Assembly (NCBI RefSeq): GCF_009755665.1
Contig: NZ_CP046622.1
Location: 4,340,001 to 4,404,000, forward strand
DNA length: 64,000 nt
Reading direction: 5' to 3'
Origin: Variovorax paradoxus
GTDB taxonomy: Bacteria > Pseudomonadota > Gammaproteobacteria > Burkholderiales > Burkholderiaceae_C
Both the position numbers and the translations under genes were made by a program. Position 1 is the first letter of the stretch; the number at the start of each line of letters is the position of its first letter. The notes under the pieces are model-generated. The model was not told the origin of the DNA, did no database searches, and worked only from the letters and a program-made list of their open reading frames with translations. Positions 33,949 to 43,067 of this stretch are shown here, piece by piece.

Positions 33949-35115
33949 TCAGGCTGAAAGCGCTTGCATCTCCCGGTACAGATCGGCTTTGCCCTCGAAG
34001 CCGATCCCCGGCAAGTCAGGCAGGGTCACAAAGCTGTTTTCGACCTTCACGCCATCCGGGAACCCGCCGAACGGCTGAAACAGGTCAGGATACGACTCAT
34101 TGCCGCCGAGGCCAAGGCCGGCCGCAATGTTCAGCGACATTTGGTGACCGCCGTGCGGGATGCAGCGGCTTGCCGACCAGCCATGTTCCTTCAACATCTC
34201 CAGCGTGCGCAGGTACTCGACCAGGCCGTAGCTGAGCGCGCAATCGAACTGCAGCCAATCGCGGTCCGGGCGCATGCCGCCGTAGCGGATCAGGTTGCGC
34301 GCATCCTGCATCGAGAAAAGATCTTCCCCCGTGGCCATCGGATTCTTGTAGAAATTGCGGAGGGCCGCTTGCAGTTCGAAGTCCAACGGATCACCCGGCT
34401 CCTCGTACCAGAACAGGTCGTACTGCGACAGGGCCTTGGCATAGGCAATCGCGGTTTCCAGGTCGAAGCGGCCGTTGGCGTCGACGCAGAGCTTCTGGCC
34501 GTCTTGCAGCACTTCCATGATCGAGTCGATGCGGCGCAGGTCTTCGTCGAGAGAGGCCCCGCCGATCTTCTTCTTCACGACCGTGTAGCCGCGGTCGATG
34601 TAGCTGCGCATCTCGTCCTTCAGCTTTCCATGGTCTTGCCCCGGGTAGTAGTAGCCGCCCGCTGCGTAGACGAAGATCTTGCGGTTGGGCTTGCCGTCGC
34701 CGTAGCGGTCGGCCAGCAACTGAAACAGCGGCTTGCCTTCGATCTTGGCCACCGCGTCCCACACCGCCATGTCGATGGTGCCGATGGCCACAGACCGCTC
34801 GCCATGGCCGCCCGGCTTCTCATTGGTGAACATCGTGTTCCAGATCTTGTGCGGATCGAGGTTGTTGCCGCTGTCATCGACGAGGGACGACGGGTTCGCT
34901 TCCATGATGCGCGGGATGAACCGCTCGCGCATCAGCTTGCCCTGGCCGTAGCGGCCGTTGGAGTTGAAGCCGTAGCCGACGACCGGCTTGCCATCGCGGA
35001 TCACGTCGGTGATCACTGCGACAAGGCTCAGCGTCATCTTGCTAAAGTCGATGTAGGCGTTGCGAATGGGCGAGCTGATGGGGATGGTCTTCTCGCGGAT
35101 TTCGACGATCTTCAC
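33949..35115 (-). CDS. tarD: D(-)-tartrate dehydratase
   Basis: A 388-residue enolase-superfamily enzyme with GTG start 35115 (GGAG six bases upstream). It follows the known tartrate dehydratase throughout: 'ISSPIRNAYIDFSKMTLSLVAV', 'GYGFNSNGRYGQG', 'PGGHGERSVAIGTIDMAVWDAVAKI', and 'RPDRDWLQFDCALSYG'. Catalytic residues are in place: K183 in 'VVKKKIGGA', metal ligands D212, E238 or E239 and E264, and H321 in 'CIPHGGHQMSLN'. It dehydrates D-tartrate to oxaloacetate with magnesium. First gene of a three-gene unit with the Bug receptor and the oxidoreductase. Confidence 0.93.
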   Translation of the reverse strand: MKIVEIREKTIPISSPIRNAYIDFSKMTLSLVAVITDVIRDGKPVVGYGFNSNGRYGQGKLMRERFIPRIMEANPSSLVDDSGNNLDPHKIWNTMFTNEKPGGHGERSVAIGTIDMAVWDAVAKIEGKPLFQLLADRYGDGKPNRKIFVYAAGGYYYPGQDHGKLKDEMRSYIDRGYTVVKKKIGGASLDEDLRRIDSIMEVLQDGQKLCVDANGRFDLETAIAYAKALSQYDLFWYEEPGDPLDFELQAALRNFYKNPMATGEDLFSMQDARNLIRYGGMRPDRDWLQFDCALSYGLVEYLRTLEMLKEHGWSASRCIPHGGHQMSLNIAAGLGLGGNESYPDLFQPFGGFPDGVKVENSFVTLPDLPGIGFEGKADLYREMQALSA

Positions 35116-35218
35116 GGTTGTCTCCAGAACGGGTGAGTGGGAGACTGAATGGTCGGCCGTGCCGTCTTTTTCTGCCAATGTTCAATTTCTCAACTTCTAT
35201 GCGCTGGACGAACCGGAC

Positions 35219-36118
35219 ATGAACCTGATCTGGCTTGACGACTTCCTGGCGTTGGCGGCAACCGGAAATTTCTCGCGTGCGGCAGATGAGCGCCATAGCT
35301 CCCAACCCGCATTCAGCCGCCGCATTCGTGCGCTGGAAGAGTGGATCGGCGCCGACCTGTTCGACCGCAGCACGCAGCCCGCCACGCTCACCGAAGTTGG
35401 CGAGTGGTTTGCCGGCGTGGCGCAGGAATTGATCGCGAGGGTGGCCCGCGTACCGGGCGACGCCAGGAAGGTTGCAGAGGCGAGTTCGGTGACCCTGCGC
35501 ATTGCGTGCACGCATGCGCTTTCCATGACCTTCCTGCCGCGATGGATTCGCAGCCTCGAGTCGAGCATCACGCTTGGGCCGGTGCAGCTCATGTCCGATG
35601 TGCTTCAGCGTTGCGAATCTCTGATGCTGCAGAGCAAGGTCCAGTTTGTTCTGAGCCACGCACACCCTGATGCGCATGGCGCGCTCGATGCAGACACATA
35701 CAAATCAGCCCGGATCGGCGGGGACATGCTGGTCGCAGTGTCCGCACCCAATGGCGCCGGCAAGCCGCTGCACCAGCTTTCACGCAAGGGCGCATCGGCC
35801 GTGCCGGTGCTCTTTTACAGCGAGGAATCGGGGCTGGGGCGCATCATGCGTGCCTTGGTCAGCCGGCGGCTGGAGTCGCTGAATGTCCAGGTCGTTTTCA
35901 CGGCCCACCTCGCCTCGGTGCTCCGGACGATGGCGCTGGACGGCAGGGGCATCGCATGGCTGCCGCAGACCCTCGTGGAAGAAGACATCGGCCAAGGGCG
36001 CCTTGTTGCCGCAGCGAGCAGCGAGTGGGCCGTTCCGCTGGAGATCAGGCTCTACCGGGACAGTGAGCTCCTGGGGAAGGCGGCGAATGAGTTCTGGAGT
36101 GCTGCGATCAGGGGGTGA
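35219..36118 (+). CDS. LysR family regulator, divergent from tarD
   Basis: A 299-residue regulator. The N-terminal winged helix-turn-helix is 'LDDFLALAATGNFSRAADERHSSQPAFSRRIRALEEWIGADLFDR' (residues 6-50) and the effector domain fills the rest, with 'LRIACTHALSMTFLPRWI' near residue 95. Start ATG 35219 leaves 103 bases to the divergent tarD GTG, the normal LysR arrangement. It is the likely activator of D-tartrate use, responding to tartrate or its product. Confidence 0.92.
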   Translation: MNLIWLDDFLALAATGNFSRAADERHSSQPAFSRRIRALEEWIGADLFDRSTQPATLTEVGEWFAGVAQELIARVARVPGDARKVAEASSVTLRIACTHALSMTFLPRWIRSLESSITLGPVQLMSDVLQRCESLMLQSKVQFVLSHAHPDAHGALDADTYKSARIGGDMLVAVSAPNGAGKPLHQLSRKGASAVPVLFYSEESGLGRIMRALVSRRLESLNVQVVFTAHLASVLRTMALDGRGIAWLPQTLVEEDIGQGRLVAAASSEWAVPLEIRLYRDSELLGKAANEFWSAAIRG

Positions 36119-36149
36119 GCGACAGCGTTTAGTTGAGAATGGATGCGCT

Positions 36150-36380
36150 ATGCGATACCGCTTCAACGTTTTCGGGCGAATCATTGCCATCGAGCGAGTC
36201 GGTGACGAATGGGCGGCTCACCTTTCAGGAAACGACGGCAAGCGTCGGCCCGCAGGCCTCGCGATTCCGTCCGATGTGCCTCCCACCGAGCTGGCGCAGT
36301 ATCTCTACGACATTTACCACGAGTCTGCGACGCGCACGAACGGCGATGTCTTCGAGATTGCGCCCAGCCAGGACGCATAG
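36150..36380 (+). CDS. DUF7661-like small protein
   Basis: A 76-residue protein starting MRYRFNVFGRIIAIERVGDE, with 'GKRRPAGLAIPSDVPPTELAQYLYDIYHESAT'. This resembles the small DUF7661 family of Proteobacteria, function unknown. It is 31 bases after the LysR gene but its composition differs and it belongs rather with the odd patch to its right. ATG 36150 chosen because it gives the family start. Confidence 0.65.
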   Translation: MRYRFNVFGRIIAIERVGDEWAAHLSGNDGKRRPAGLAIPSDVPPTELAQYLYDIYHESATRTNGDVFEIAPSQDA

Positions 36381-36588
36381 CCCATCGTAATTGGCCAAAC
36401 GCCTGGAGCCGGTACATTTGGGCAGAAAAACCGACGTTCACCTGCGGCAGAATTCCGCCATCGCCGGGAATTGCTCTTTGGTCGCATCAAGTCGACGAGT
36501 CACGGTGCCACAGACTTCGCTCGCCAGTTTTTTCAGTCCGCAAACAACCCGCGTTCCCTAGTGGTCCGTCAACTCGATTGCTCGCCCG

Positions 36589-37125
36589 ATGTCGTCGATG
36601 TCTCCATGGCTACAGATAGCCGATCTCTTCGATAAGGACGATGGCTCCTTGCCCGACATTTTTGTGGACAACCTGTCCCCTGAACAGATAGAGCAGGTCT
36701 ACGACTGGGTGATGTCGCAGTGCGTTGTGGTTGGAGATCCTTCCGCTTGGCACGTGACCGAGCAAAAAGACATCCCTCTCAGAGCTGTCCCTGCTCCTGC
36801 CAAAGCATTCGTGAATGGTGAGATAGAGACTTTCCGGCATGGGCTGGGCGGCCTAACAATCGGCGGATGCGAGCTGCCTCTGCTGACCGTCAGCCTTGAA
36901 ACGCCGACCTGCATCTCCTTCGATTACCGAAGTGGTCCGGAATGGAACGAGCGGACGATCACTGCATTTCTCCAGTTTGTCTTGGGTATTCGCGAGCAAG
37001 CGCCGAATGCACGCATATGGCGTACCGAGGAGGGCGCGTGGGATCGACCAAGCTCGAAATTCACGGCCGCTCTCAATCAATTGCAGGAAGAAGCGACTGG
37101 CTCCGCAGCACAATGGCAACGATGA
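36589..37125 (+). CDS. Hypothetical protein
   Basis: A 178-residue acidic protein that I do not recognise. It is rich in D, E and Q, has no signal peptide and no membrane segment; 'LSPEQIEQVYDWVMSQCVV' and 'WNERTITAFLQFVLGIREQAPNARIW' are probably helices. It could be an immunity-like or SMI1/KNR4-like cytoplasmic protein from its size and acidity, but this is a guess. Lower G+C than the flanking chromosome. ATG 36589 or 36598 are both possible starts. Confidence 0.5.
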   Translation: MSSMSPWLQIADLFDKDDGSLPDIFVDNLSPEQIEQVYDWVMSQCVVVGDPSAWHVTEQKDIPLRAVPAPAKAFVNGEIETFRHGLGGLTIGGCELPLLTVSLETPTCISFDYRSGPEWNERTITAFLQFVLGIREQAPNARIWRTEEGAWDRPSSKFTAALNQLQEEATGSAAQWQR

Positions 37126-37204
37126 ATACGTCCCAACGAGTTCGCTCCTGGCGGCAGCCGGCCGACGCTGACACTCGGCGTTCTCCCAGCAACAAGGGGC
37201 ATTC

Positions 37205-37576
37205 ATGGATTCGCCACTAGGAACCATCATCATCTACGCCAGAGACATGCAAAAGGCTGCTGCTTTCTATGCCTGGCATTTCGGCTTCCTTACAGATGGT
37301 GAGGTCGTCGAGGGCCTGATCGAACTAAAGCATCCGGGCGGCGGCGCAGGCATGCTCATCCATCAAGCGGCCAAGTCCATCAAACTTGGCCAAGTAGGCG
37401 TGAAGCTCAGCTTTCATGTGAAAGACGTGGCAGCCTTTGCCGCACAAGCCAAGCTTCAAGGTCTTGTATTCGGCGCGGTGCACGAAGCCAACGGGTATGC
37501 GTTCGCGAATGCGAAAGACCTCGATAAGAATTCCATCAGCATCTCAAGCCGAGCGCACCGTGCTAACGCGGACTAA
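37205..37576 (+). CDS. VOC family protein, low-GC
   Basis: A 123-residue VOC-fold protein: 'LGTIIIYARDMQKAAAFYAWHFGFLTDGEV' at the start, then 'LIELKHPGGGAGMLIHQAAKSI' and 'LSFHVKDVAAFAAQAKLQGLVFG'. The usual terminal D-P-D-G-N motif is degenerate ('DLDKNSISIS'). Composition is low in G+C, matching the gene before it. Function unknown. Confidence 0.75.
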   Translation: MDSPLGTIIIYARDMQKAAAFYAWHFGFLTDGEVVEGLIELKHPGGGAGMLIHQAAKSIKLGQVGVKLSFHVKDVAAFAAQAKLQGLVFGAVHEANGYAFANAKDLDKNSISISSRAHRANAD

Positions 37577-37922
37577 AGGCAGCTGAGGGCTTCGTTGAAG
37601 TCAAGGTGAAGCAGTTCAACGAGCTTGGTCGCCTTGCTCACATGCTGGAATATGCTCGAGGCCCGAGATTCCTCCTTCTTGGCCGATGAAGTTCTCCGAC
37701 TCCAAACTGCAGTGACTATGCGCGCTTCATTGCGTGAATGAGTGCTATCGAAGGCTAATTCAACCTGAACGGCAAGCTCCTGAAGGCGTGTAGCCCACTA
37801 TGCGGAAGGGCCTCCGCGCAATGCACGGGCGCGATCTCCAAGCGACAATCGCACGTGTTGAACATGCTGCGGTCCGATGGCTCAATGCTGGCTCCGCTGC
37901 CTCATTCGAGAGGACAAATCAG
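37577..37922. other. Gap with no convincing gene
   Basis: 346 bases between the VOC gene and the next hydrolase. One short open stretch on the plus strand just after the VOC stop translates to about 40 residues ending in 'ARGPRFLLLGR' before a TGA at 37687-37689, but it has no good start or ribosome site and resembles nothing known. The frame of the hydrolase stays open upstream to 37800 without a family match. It may be the debris of a lost gene. Confidence 0.5.
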
Positions 37923-38576
37923 ATGGCGAGATTCGTTTTGGTTCCAGGAGGTTGGCACGGGGCATGGGCCTTCGATGATGTGAGCAAGGTGCTATCGAGC
38001 GAAGGCCACGACGTGCAGGCGCTCACGCTCTCGGGGCTGGGCAACGAGCCTGCGAACGGGGCCAATCTCGACTGTCATATCGATGAGGTGGTTCAGGCGA
38101 TTCGCGGGCGCGATACGCATGCCATTCTTGTCGGTCATTCCTATGGAGGAATGGTCATCACCGGCGCGGCTGACAGGGAGCCGTCGCGCGTAGAAGCGAT
38201 CGTTTATGCCGATGCCTATGTGCCGGACCACGGTGCGTCGGTTTGGTCGCTCACCACCCAGAACTATCGGGAGCGCTTCATCGCGGGCGTAGCGGCGGAT
38301 GGTTTGAATTGCGTGCCTTCGGCTCATCTTGACAAGCGATGCCGCCCACATCCGATCGCCACCTTTCTGCAGGCGATCAAGTTGACGGGCAATTGGCGCA
38401 ATGTCCGCAGCAAAGCCTTCATCGCCGCGTTCGGCTGGGAAGAAAGCCCTTTCATCGAGCTGTACGAACGCCTGCGGCTGAACCCTGAATGGGCTACGCA
38501 TCGTCTCGACTGCGCGCACGATATTCCGCGGCTGGCCCCGGCAGCTTTCGCGAAGATCCTCTTGGAGTACGTGTAG
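37923..38576 (+). CDS. Alpha/beta hydrolase (EstC/methylesterase-like)
   Basis: A 217-residue hydrolase starting 'MARFVLVPGGWHGAWAFDDV', the oxyanion-hole H-G-x-W region typical of the plant-type methylesterase/EstC group. Nucleophile in 'ILVGHSYGGMVI' near residue 72, histidine in 'DCAHDIPRLAP' near 201. ATG 37923 has AGGA eight bases upstream and gives the family N-terminus. It ends 14 bases before polB. Confidence 0.83.
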   Translation: MARFVLVPGGWHGAWAFDDVSKVLSSEGHDVQALTLSGLGNEPANGANLDCHIDEVVQAIRGRDTHAILVGHSYGGMVITGAADREPSRVEAIVYADAYVPDHGASVWSLTTQNYRERFIAGVAADGLNCVPSAHLDKRCRPHPIATFLQAIKLTGNWRNVRSKAFIAAFGWEESPFIELYERLRLNPEWATHRLDCAHDIPRLAPAAFAKILLEYV

Positions 38577-38590
38577 GAACCCGAGCTCTC

Positions 38591-40975
38591 GTGACATCAA
38601 CCGAACTCAAGGGCTTCATCCTCACCCGCCACTGGCGTGACACGCCCGCCGGTACGGAGATCGAGTACTGGCTGGCAACCGATGCAGGGCCGAGGAAAGT
38701 GTTGCTGACCTCGCGCCGCAGCGTCGCCTTCGTCGCCACCCGGCATCGGGCGGCGGTGGAAGCGCACCTGGCGGCCGCGCCGGACGTGCAGCTGCGTGAG
38801 CTTGAACTGAAGACATTCCATCAGGAACCTGTGCTCGGCGTGTATGCGAAGCACTTCCGCCAGCTCGGCCGGTTGGCCCGCGCCCTCCAGGCTCCGGGCA
38901 TTCCCTTGCTCGAGGCGGACGTGCGCCCGCACGACCGCTACCTGATGGAACGCTTCATCACAGCCGGCGTGCGGGTGGAAGGTGGGCGGGCAGAGCGCGC
39001 CACCATCGTCGACTGCAAGCTCAAGCCGGCGCCCGAATACCGTCCCGTGCTGAAGGTCGTGTCGCTGGACATCGAGACGAGCCAGAACGAAGCGCTCTAT
39101 TCCATTGCGCTGGACGGCACGCCGGAGCGCGTCGTCTTCATGCTGGGCGAGCCGCCACCAGAGCCGCCCTCCGGAACGGACGAATCCCTGGCCTACTCGC
39201 TGATCTATTGCGCGTCCCGCAAGGCCATGCTCGAGAAGCTCAACGACTGGTTCGAGCGGAACGACCCCGACGTGATCATCGGCTGGAACGTCATCCAATT
39301 TGACCTGCGCGTGCTTCAGAAGACAGCCGACGACTGCGGCGTGCAGTTGCTCCTGGGACGAGAACGCCGCCCGATCGAATGGCGAACTCACCCGGGCAAG
39401 CAGGGCTACCTGTTCGCGCCTATGCCGGGCCGAATCGTCATCGACGGCATCGACGCACTCAAGGCCGCGGTATGGAGCTTTCCGTCCTTCAGCCTCGAGA
39501 CCGTCTCGCAAGCGATGCTCGGTGAAGGCAAGGCCATCGGCGATGAATACGACAAGATGGCGGAGATCGAGCGGCGGTACCAGGAAGACAAGCCCGCGCT
39601 CGCGCTCTACAACATCCGCGACTGCGAGCTGGTGCTGCGGATCTTCGACAAAGCCAAGCTGCTGCAGTTCGTGATGGAGCGAGCCCAGACCACCGGCCTG
39701 CAGGCCGACCACTTCGGCGGCTCCATTGCCGCGTTCAGCCACCACTACATGCCCCGGATGCACCGCCTGGGCTACGTGGCGCCGAACGTGGGCGAAATCG
39801 CGAGCAAGGCCTATCCTGGCGGGTACGTGATGGACTCGAAGCCAGGGTTCTACGACTCGGTCGTGGTGCTGGACTACAAGAGCCTCTATCCCTCCATCAT
39901 CCGGACTTTCCTGGTCGATCCGGTGGGGCTCGTCGAGGGCTCGAACGCCGGCGACCCGGCCACGTGCGTCAGGGGACCGAAGGGCACCGTCTTTTCGCGC
40001 GACAGGCACTGCCTGCCCGCCATCGTGACCACGCTCTGGCACGCCCGGGACGAAGCCAAGGGGGCGAAGAACGAGCCGCTGTCGCAAGCGCTGAAGCTGC
40101 TCATGAACTCCTTCGCCGGCGTGCTGGGCGCGGCCGAGTGCCGCTTCTTCAACCCCGAGCTGGTGTCCGCCGTCACCTTGCGCGGGCACGAGATGATGAA
40201 GCTCACGCGCGAGTTCGTGGAGAAGCGGGGCTATGAGGCCATCTATGGCGACACCGACTCCATCTTCATCTGGCTCAAGCGCACCCATACCAACGAGGAG
40301 GCGCACGCCGTCGCGGCAAGCCTGGCGGCCGACATCAACAGCTGGTGGGCGCATACCCTGCGCGACGAGCAGGGCCTGGAGAGCTTTCTCGAGATCGAGG
40401 TGGACACCCACTACAAGAAGTTCTTCATGCCCACCATTCGCGGCTCGGAGGTGGGCAGCAAGAAGCGCTACGCGGGTCTCAGTGTCGATGCCGCAGGCAA
40501 GGAGGAGATGGTGTACCGCGGCCTGGAGATGGCGCGCAGCGACTGGACCCCGTTGGCGCGGCAGTTCCAGGAGGGCCTGCTTTCACGCATTTTCCAGGGC
40601 GAGCCCTACAGGGAATTCGTGACCGACTATGCGAAGTCGACGCTCGCCGGAGGCAAGGACGACTTGCTCATCTACCGCAAGCGCCTGCGCCATCGGCTCG
40701 ACGCCTACCTGGTCAACGTGCCGCCGCAGGTGCGCGCCGCTCGCATTGCCGACGAGCACAACGGTCGGATCGGCCGGCCCAAGCAATACCAGAAAGGCGG
40801 CTGGATTCAGTACGTCATGACCAGGAACGGGCCAGAGCCGCTGGAAACCCGCCATTCGCACATCGACTACGAACACTATCTGACCAGGCAGCTTCAGCCG
40901 ATTGCCGACGCCATTCTCCAGCCCATCGGAGAGAGCTTCCTGGCTTTGACGACTTCGCAGCGCGGGCTTTTCTAG
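38591..40975 (+). CDS. polB: DNA polymerase II (family B)
   Basis: A 794-residue polymerase with GTG start 38591, near the E. coli Pol II length. Proofreading exonuclease motifs: Exo I D160-x-E162 in 'SLDIET', Exo II D238 in 'NVIQFDL', Exo III D344 in 'YNIRDCELV'. Polymerase motif A 'DYKSLYPS' at 428-435, motif B 'LKLLMNSFAG' at 501-510, motif C 'YGDTDS' at 552-557. All catalytic acids are intact. In E. coli it restarts stalled forks and bypasses lesions under SOS control; no LexA-like site is seen before this copy, whose upstream is the hydrolase gene. Confidence 0.95.
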   Translation: MTSTELKGFILTRHWRDTPAGTEIEYWLATDAGPRKVLLTSRRSVAFVATRHRAAVEAHLAAAPDVQLRELELKTFHQEPVLGVYAKHFRQLGRLARALQAPGIPLLEADVRPHDRYLMERFITAGVRVEGGRAERATIVDCKLKPAPEYRPVLKVVSLDIETSQNEALYSIALDGTPERVVFMLGEPPPEPPSGTDESLAYSLIYCASRKAMLEKLNDWFERNDPDVIIGWNVIQFDLRVLQKTADDCGVQLLLGRERRPIEWRTHPGKQGYLFAPMPGRIVIDGIDALKAAVWSFPSFSLETVSQAMLGEGKAIGDEYDKMAEIERRYQEDKPALALYNIRDCELVLRIFDKAKLLQFVMERAQTTGLQADHFGGSIAAFSHHYMPRMHRLGYVAPNVGEIASKAYPGGYVMDSKPGFYDSVVVLDYKSLYPSIIRTFLVDPVGLVEGSNAGDPATCVRGPKGTVFSRDRHCLPAIVTTLWHARDEAKGAKNEPLSQALKLLMNSFAGVLGAAECRFFNPELVSAVTLRGHEMMKLTREFVEKRGYEAIYGDTDSIFIWLKRTHTNEEAHAVAASLAADINSWWAHTLRDEQGLESFLEIEVDTHYKKFFMPTIRGSEVGSKKRYAGLSVDAAGKEEMVYRGLEMARSDWTPLARQFQEGLLSRIFQGEPYREFVTDYAKSTLAGGKDDLLIYRKRLRHRLDAYLVNVPPQVRAARIADEHNGRIGRPKQYQKGGWIQYVMTRNGPEPLETRHSHIDYEHYLTRQLQPIADAILQPIGESFLALTTSQRGLF

Positions 40976-40989
40976 CCCACCCCAGCGGC

Positions 40990-41631
40990 TTACCCGCCCC
41001 CGAACTCCCGTGCATGCTCCACCGCATACTTGATCAACTCCGCCTGCCCTTCGATGCCCAGCCGCCTCTTGATGCTCTGCCGGTGCGCCTCCACGGTGCG
41101 AACGCTGAGCCCGAGGTCGCGCGCGATCTGTTTGCTCGATTCGCCCCTGCCCAGCGCGGTGAGTATTTCGCTTTCGCGCGGCGTGAGCAGCGGCTTGGGT
41201 GCCTGGTTGCGAAACAGCTTTTTTGAAACGGCCGGGCTCAGGAAGGTGCCGCCGGCCGACACGGCCTCTATGGCGGCAACGATCTCGGCGGCGGGCGCGT
41301 CTTTCAGCACGTAGCCGCGCGCGCCGACCTGCAAGGCCTTCTGCACGTACTCGGGGTTGTCGTACATGCTGAGCATCACCACATGCGGCGCGGGCTGGCG
41401 TTGCAGCACGAGCGCTGCCAGGTCGATGCCGTTCATGTCTTTCATGCCGACATCCATCAGCAGCAGGTCGGGGCGCAGCTCTTCGACGAGCGCAAGCGCC
41501 TCGGCTGCGCTGCCCGCCTCGCCGACGATCTCGAGGTTGGACATGGAGCCGAGCCGCGCGCGCAGGCCGTCGCGCACCAGCGGGTGGTCGTCGACCAGGA
41601 AAAGGCGGATGATTCGGGCGGGGTCTTTCAT
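40990..41631 (-). CDS. NarL/FixJ-type response regulator
   Basis: A 213-residue regulator. Receiver with D14-D15, phosphoacceptor D60 in 'LLLMDVGMKDMNG', S in 'MLSMYDN' and K in 'YVLKDAPAAE'. The LuxR-type output domain has 'LTPRESEILTALGRGESSKQIARDLGLSVRTVEAHRQSIKRRLGI'. Encoded 12 bases after the Cache kinase and its obvious partner. Confidence 0.93.
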   Translation of the reverse strand: MKDPARIIRLFLVDDHPLVRDGLRARLGSMSNLEIVGEAGSAAEALALVEELRPDLLLMDVGMKDMNGIDLAALVLQRQPAPHVVMLSMYDNPEYVQKALQVGARGYVLKDAPAAEIVAAIEAVSAGGTFLSPAVSKKLFRNQAPKPLLTPRESEILTALGRGESSKQIARDLGLSVRTVEAHRQSIKRRLGIEGQAELIKYAVEHAREFGGG

Positions 41632-41643
41632 CGCGTGATCCGG

Positions 41644-43008
41644 CTAGTCGGGCTTGGCACTCTGGGTCGGCACTTCGGCCACGATGGTTGTTCCGCCTTC
41701 GCCGGACCGCACGCTGAGGCGCCCGCCGATCGACTCCATGCGCTCGCGCATGTTGCGCAGGCCGATGCCGCGGCGCGGGTCGAGTTGCATGGCGTCCACA
41801 TCAAAACCCTCGCCGTCATCGCCAATTTCGAGCCGCACGCCGTCTTCGTCCGAGAAGCCGAGGGCAATGTGCACGCGGTTCGCCTTTGCATGCTTGCGCA
41901 CGTTGGTCAGCGCCTCTTGCGTGACGCGGAAGAGCGCTGTCTTGGCTTCTTGCGAGAGCTCGAAGGCCTCGCCTTCGATCATGATGGACGCATCGATGGC
42001 GCCCTCTTCCGCAAACTCGTCGCCCAGTCGTTGCAGCGCGGCGGGCAGGCCAAGGGTGTCGAGCAGCGCCGGGCGCAGGCGGTGCGAAATGCGGCGCACT
42101 TCGAGCAGCGAATCGTTGAGCCTTTGCAGCGCCTTGGTCAGTGCGGGTGGTGCGGCCTGGCTTTCACGGTCGAGCGCGTCCACGGCGGATTCGATGAGCA
42201 GCTTGGCGGACACCAGCGTCTGGCTGGTGCCGTCGTGCAGCTCTCGCGCCAGATGGCCGCGCTCTTCTTCTTGCGACTGGACCACGCGCCGCGCGAGCAG
42301 CCGCAGCTTGGCCTCGGCCACGCGGTGTTCGCTGAGATTGAGCAGCAGCCCGGTGGCGCTCACCACGCCCAGGCAGAGCGCGGCAATGCCGGCAATCCAC
42401 AGCAGCGTGGTGGTGACATTGGCGCTCATCTGCCGGTCGAGCGCCTGCATGGTGGTTTCGATGTCGTCCAGGTACAGGCCGGTGCCGACCATCCAGTTCC
42501 AGCGCGGCAGCGCGGTCACGTAGCCGAGCTTTGGCGCCATCTGCTCGCTGGAGGGTTTGCGCCATTCGTATTCGACATAGCCGCCGCCCGCGCGCGCCCC
42601 CGCAATCAGGTCTTGTATGGTGAAGCGGCCGCGGGAGTCGCGCATGTCCCAGAGGTTCTTGCCCACGAGGTCGGGCTGGCGCGAATGCATGAGTGAGCGG
42701 CCCTGCATGTCGTAGACGAAGAAGTAGCCATCGTCGCCGTAGTCGAGCGCGGCCAGGCGGCGCAGGGCCTCGTTGCGGGTTTCTTCGTCGTCCAGCCCCG
42801 CGTCGTACAGCGGCCGCACGATGCTTACCGCCAGGTCGACATAGCTGCGCAGTTCGCTGCGCCGCTGGTCCATGTAGCTTTTCTCGATGAGGGCACGCTC
42901 GCGCCGCGCCAGGTCATGCTCCTGGTGGCGCACCGCCAGGGCAACCAGCACCAGCGCGATGAGCAGCGGTGCAACGGCCAGCGCGACGATCTTGGTGCGG
43001 AGGTTCAT
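41644..43008 (-). CDS. Cache-domain sensor histidine kinase
   Basis: A 454-residue kinase. Membrane segments at about 7-26 and 206-226 enclose a periplasmic single Cache domain ('DYGDDGYFFVYDMQGRSLMHSRQPDLVGKNLWDMRDSRGRFTIQDLI', 'GYVTALPRWNWMVGTGLYLDDIE'), a sensor that often binds small carboxylates. Cytoplasmic part: HisKA_3 with the phosphohistidine in 'GHLARELHDGTSQTL', HATPase with 'VTQEALTNVRKHAKA', 'GDDGEGF' and 'GIGLRNMRERM'. It forms a two-gene unit with the NarL-type regulator. Carbon-source sensing is inference. Confidence 0.92.
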   Translation of the reverse strand: MNLRTKIVALAVAPLLIALVLVALAVRHQEHDLARRERALIEKSYMDQRRSELRSYVDLAVSIVRPLYDAGLDDEETRNEALRRLAALDYGDDGYFFVYDMQGRSLMHSRQPDLVGKNLWDMRDSRGRFTIQDLIAGARAGGGYVEYEWRKPSSEQMAPKLGYVTALPRWNWMVGTGLYLDDIETTMQALDRQMSANVTTTLLWIAGIAALCLGVVSATGLLLNLSEHRVAEAKLRLLARRVVQSQEEERGHLARELHDGTSQTLVSAKLLIESAVDALDRESQAAPPALTKALQRLNDSLLEVRRISHRLRPALLDTLGLPAALQRLGDEFAEEGAIDASIMIEGEAFELSQEAKTALFRVTQEALTNVRKHAKANRVHIALGFSDEDGVRLEIGDDGEGFDVDAMQLDPRRGIGLRNMRERMESIGGRLSVRSGEGGTTIVAEVPTQSAKPD

Positions 43009-43067
43009 CGGGGGAGAAGACTACCACCGGGGCGAGGTCTGTCCTGCCCGATAAAGCGCTGGACTGA

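Noticed and set aside
37560..37700. Possible integron attC-like site after the low-GC VOC gene
   Set aside because: The sequence lacks the paired R-Y-Y-Y-A-A-C and G-T-T-R-R-R-Y core sites and no integrase is near.
38477..38591. Search for a LexA-type site before polB
   Set aside because: No CTGT-N8-ACAG or close variant was found; upstream DNA is the coding end of the hydrolase gene.
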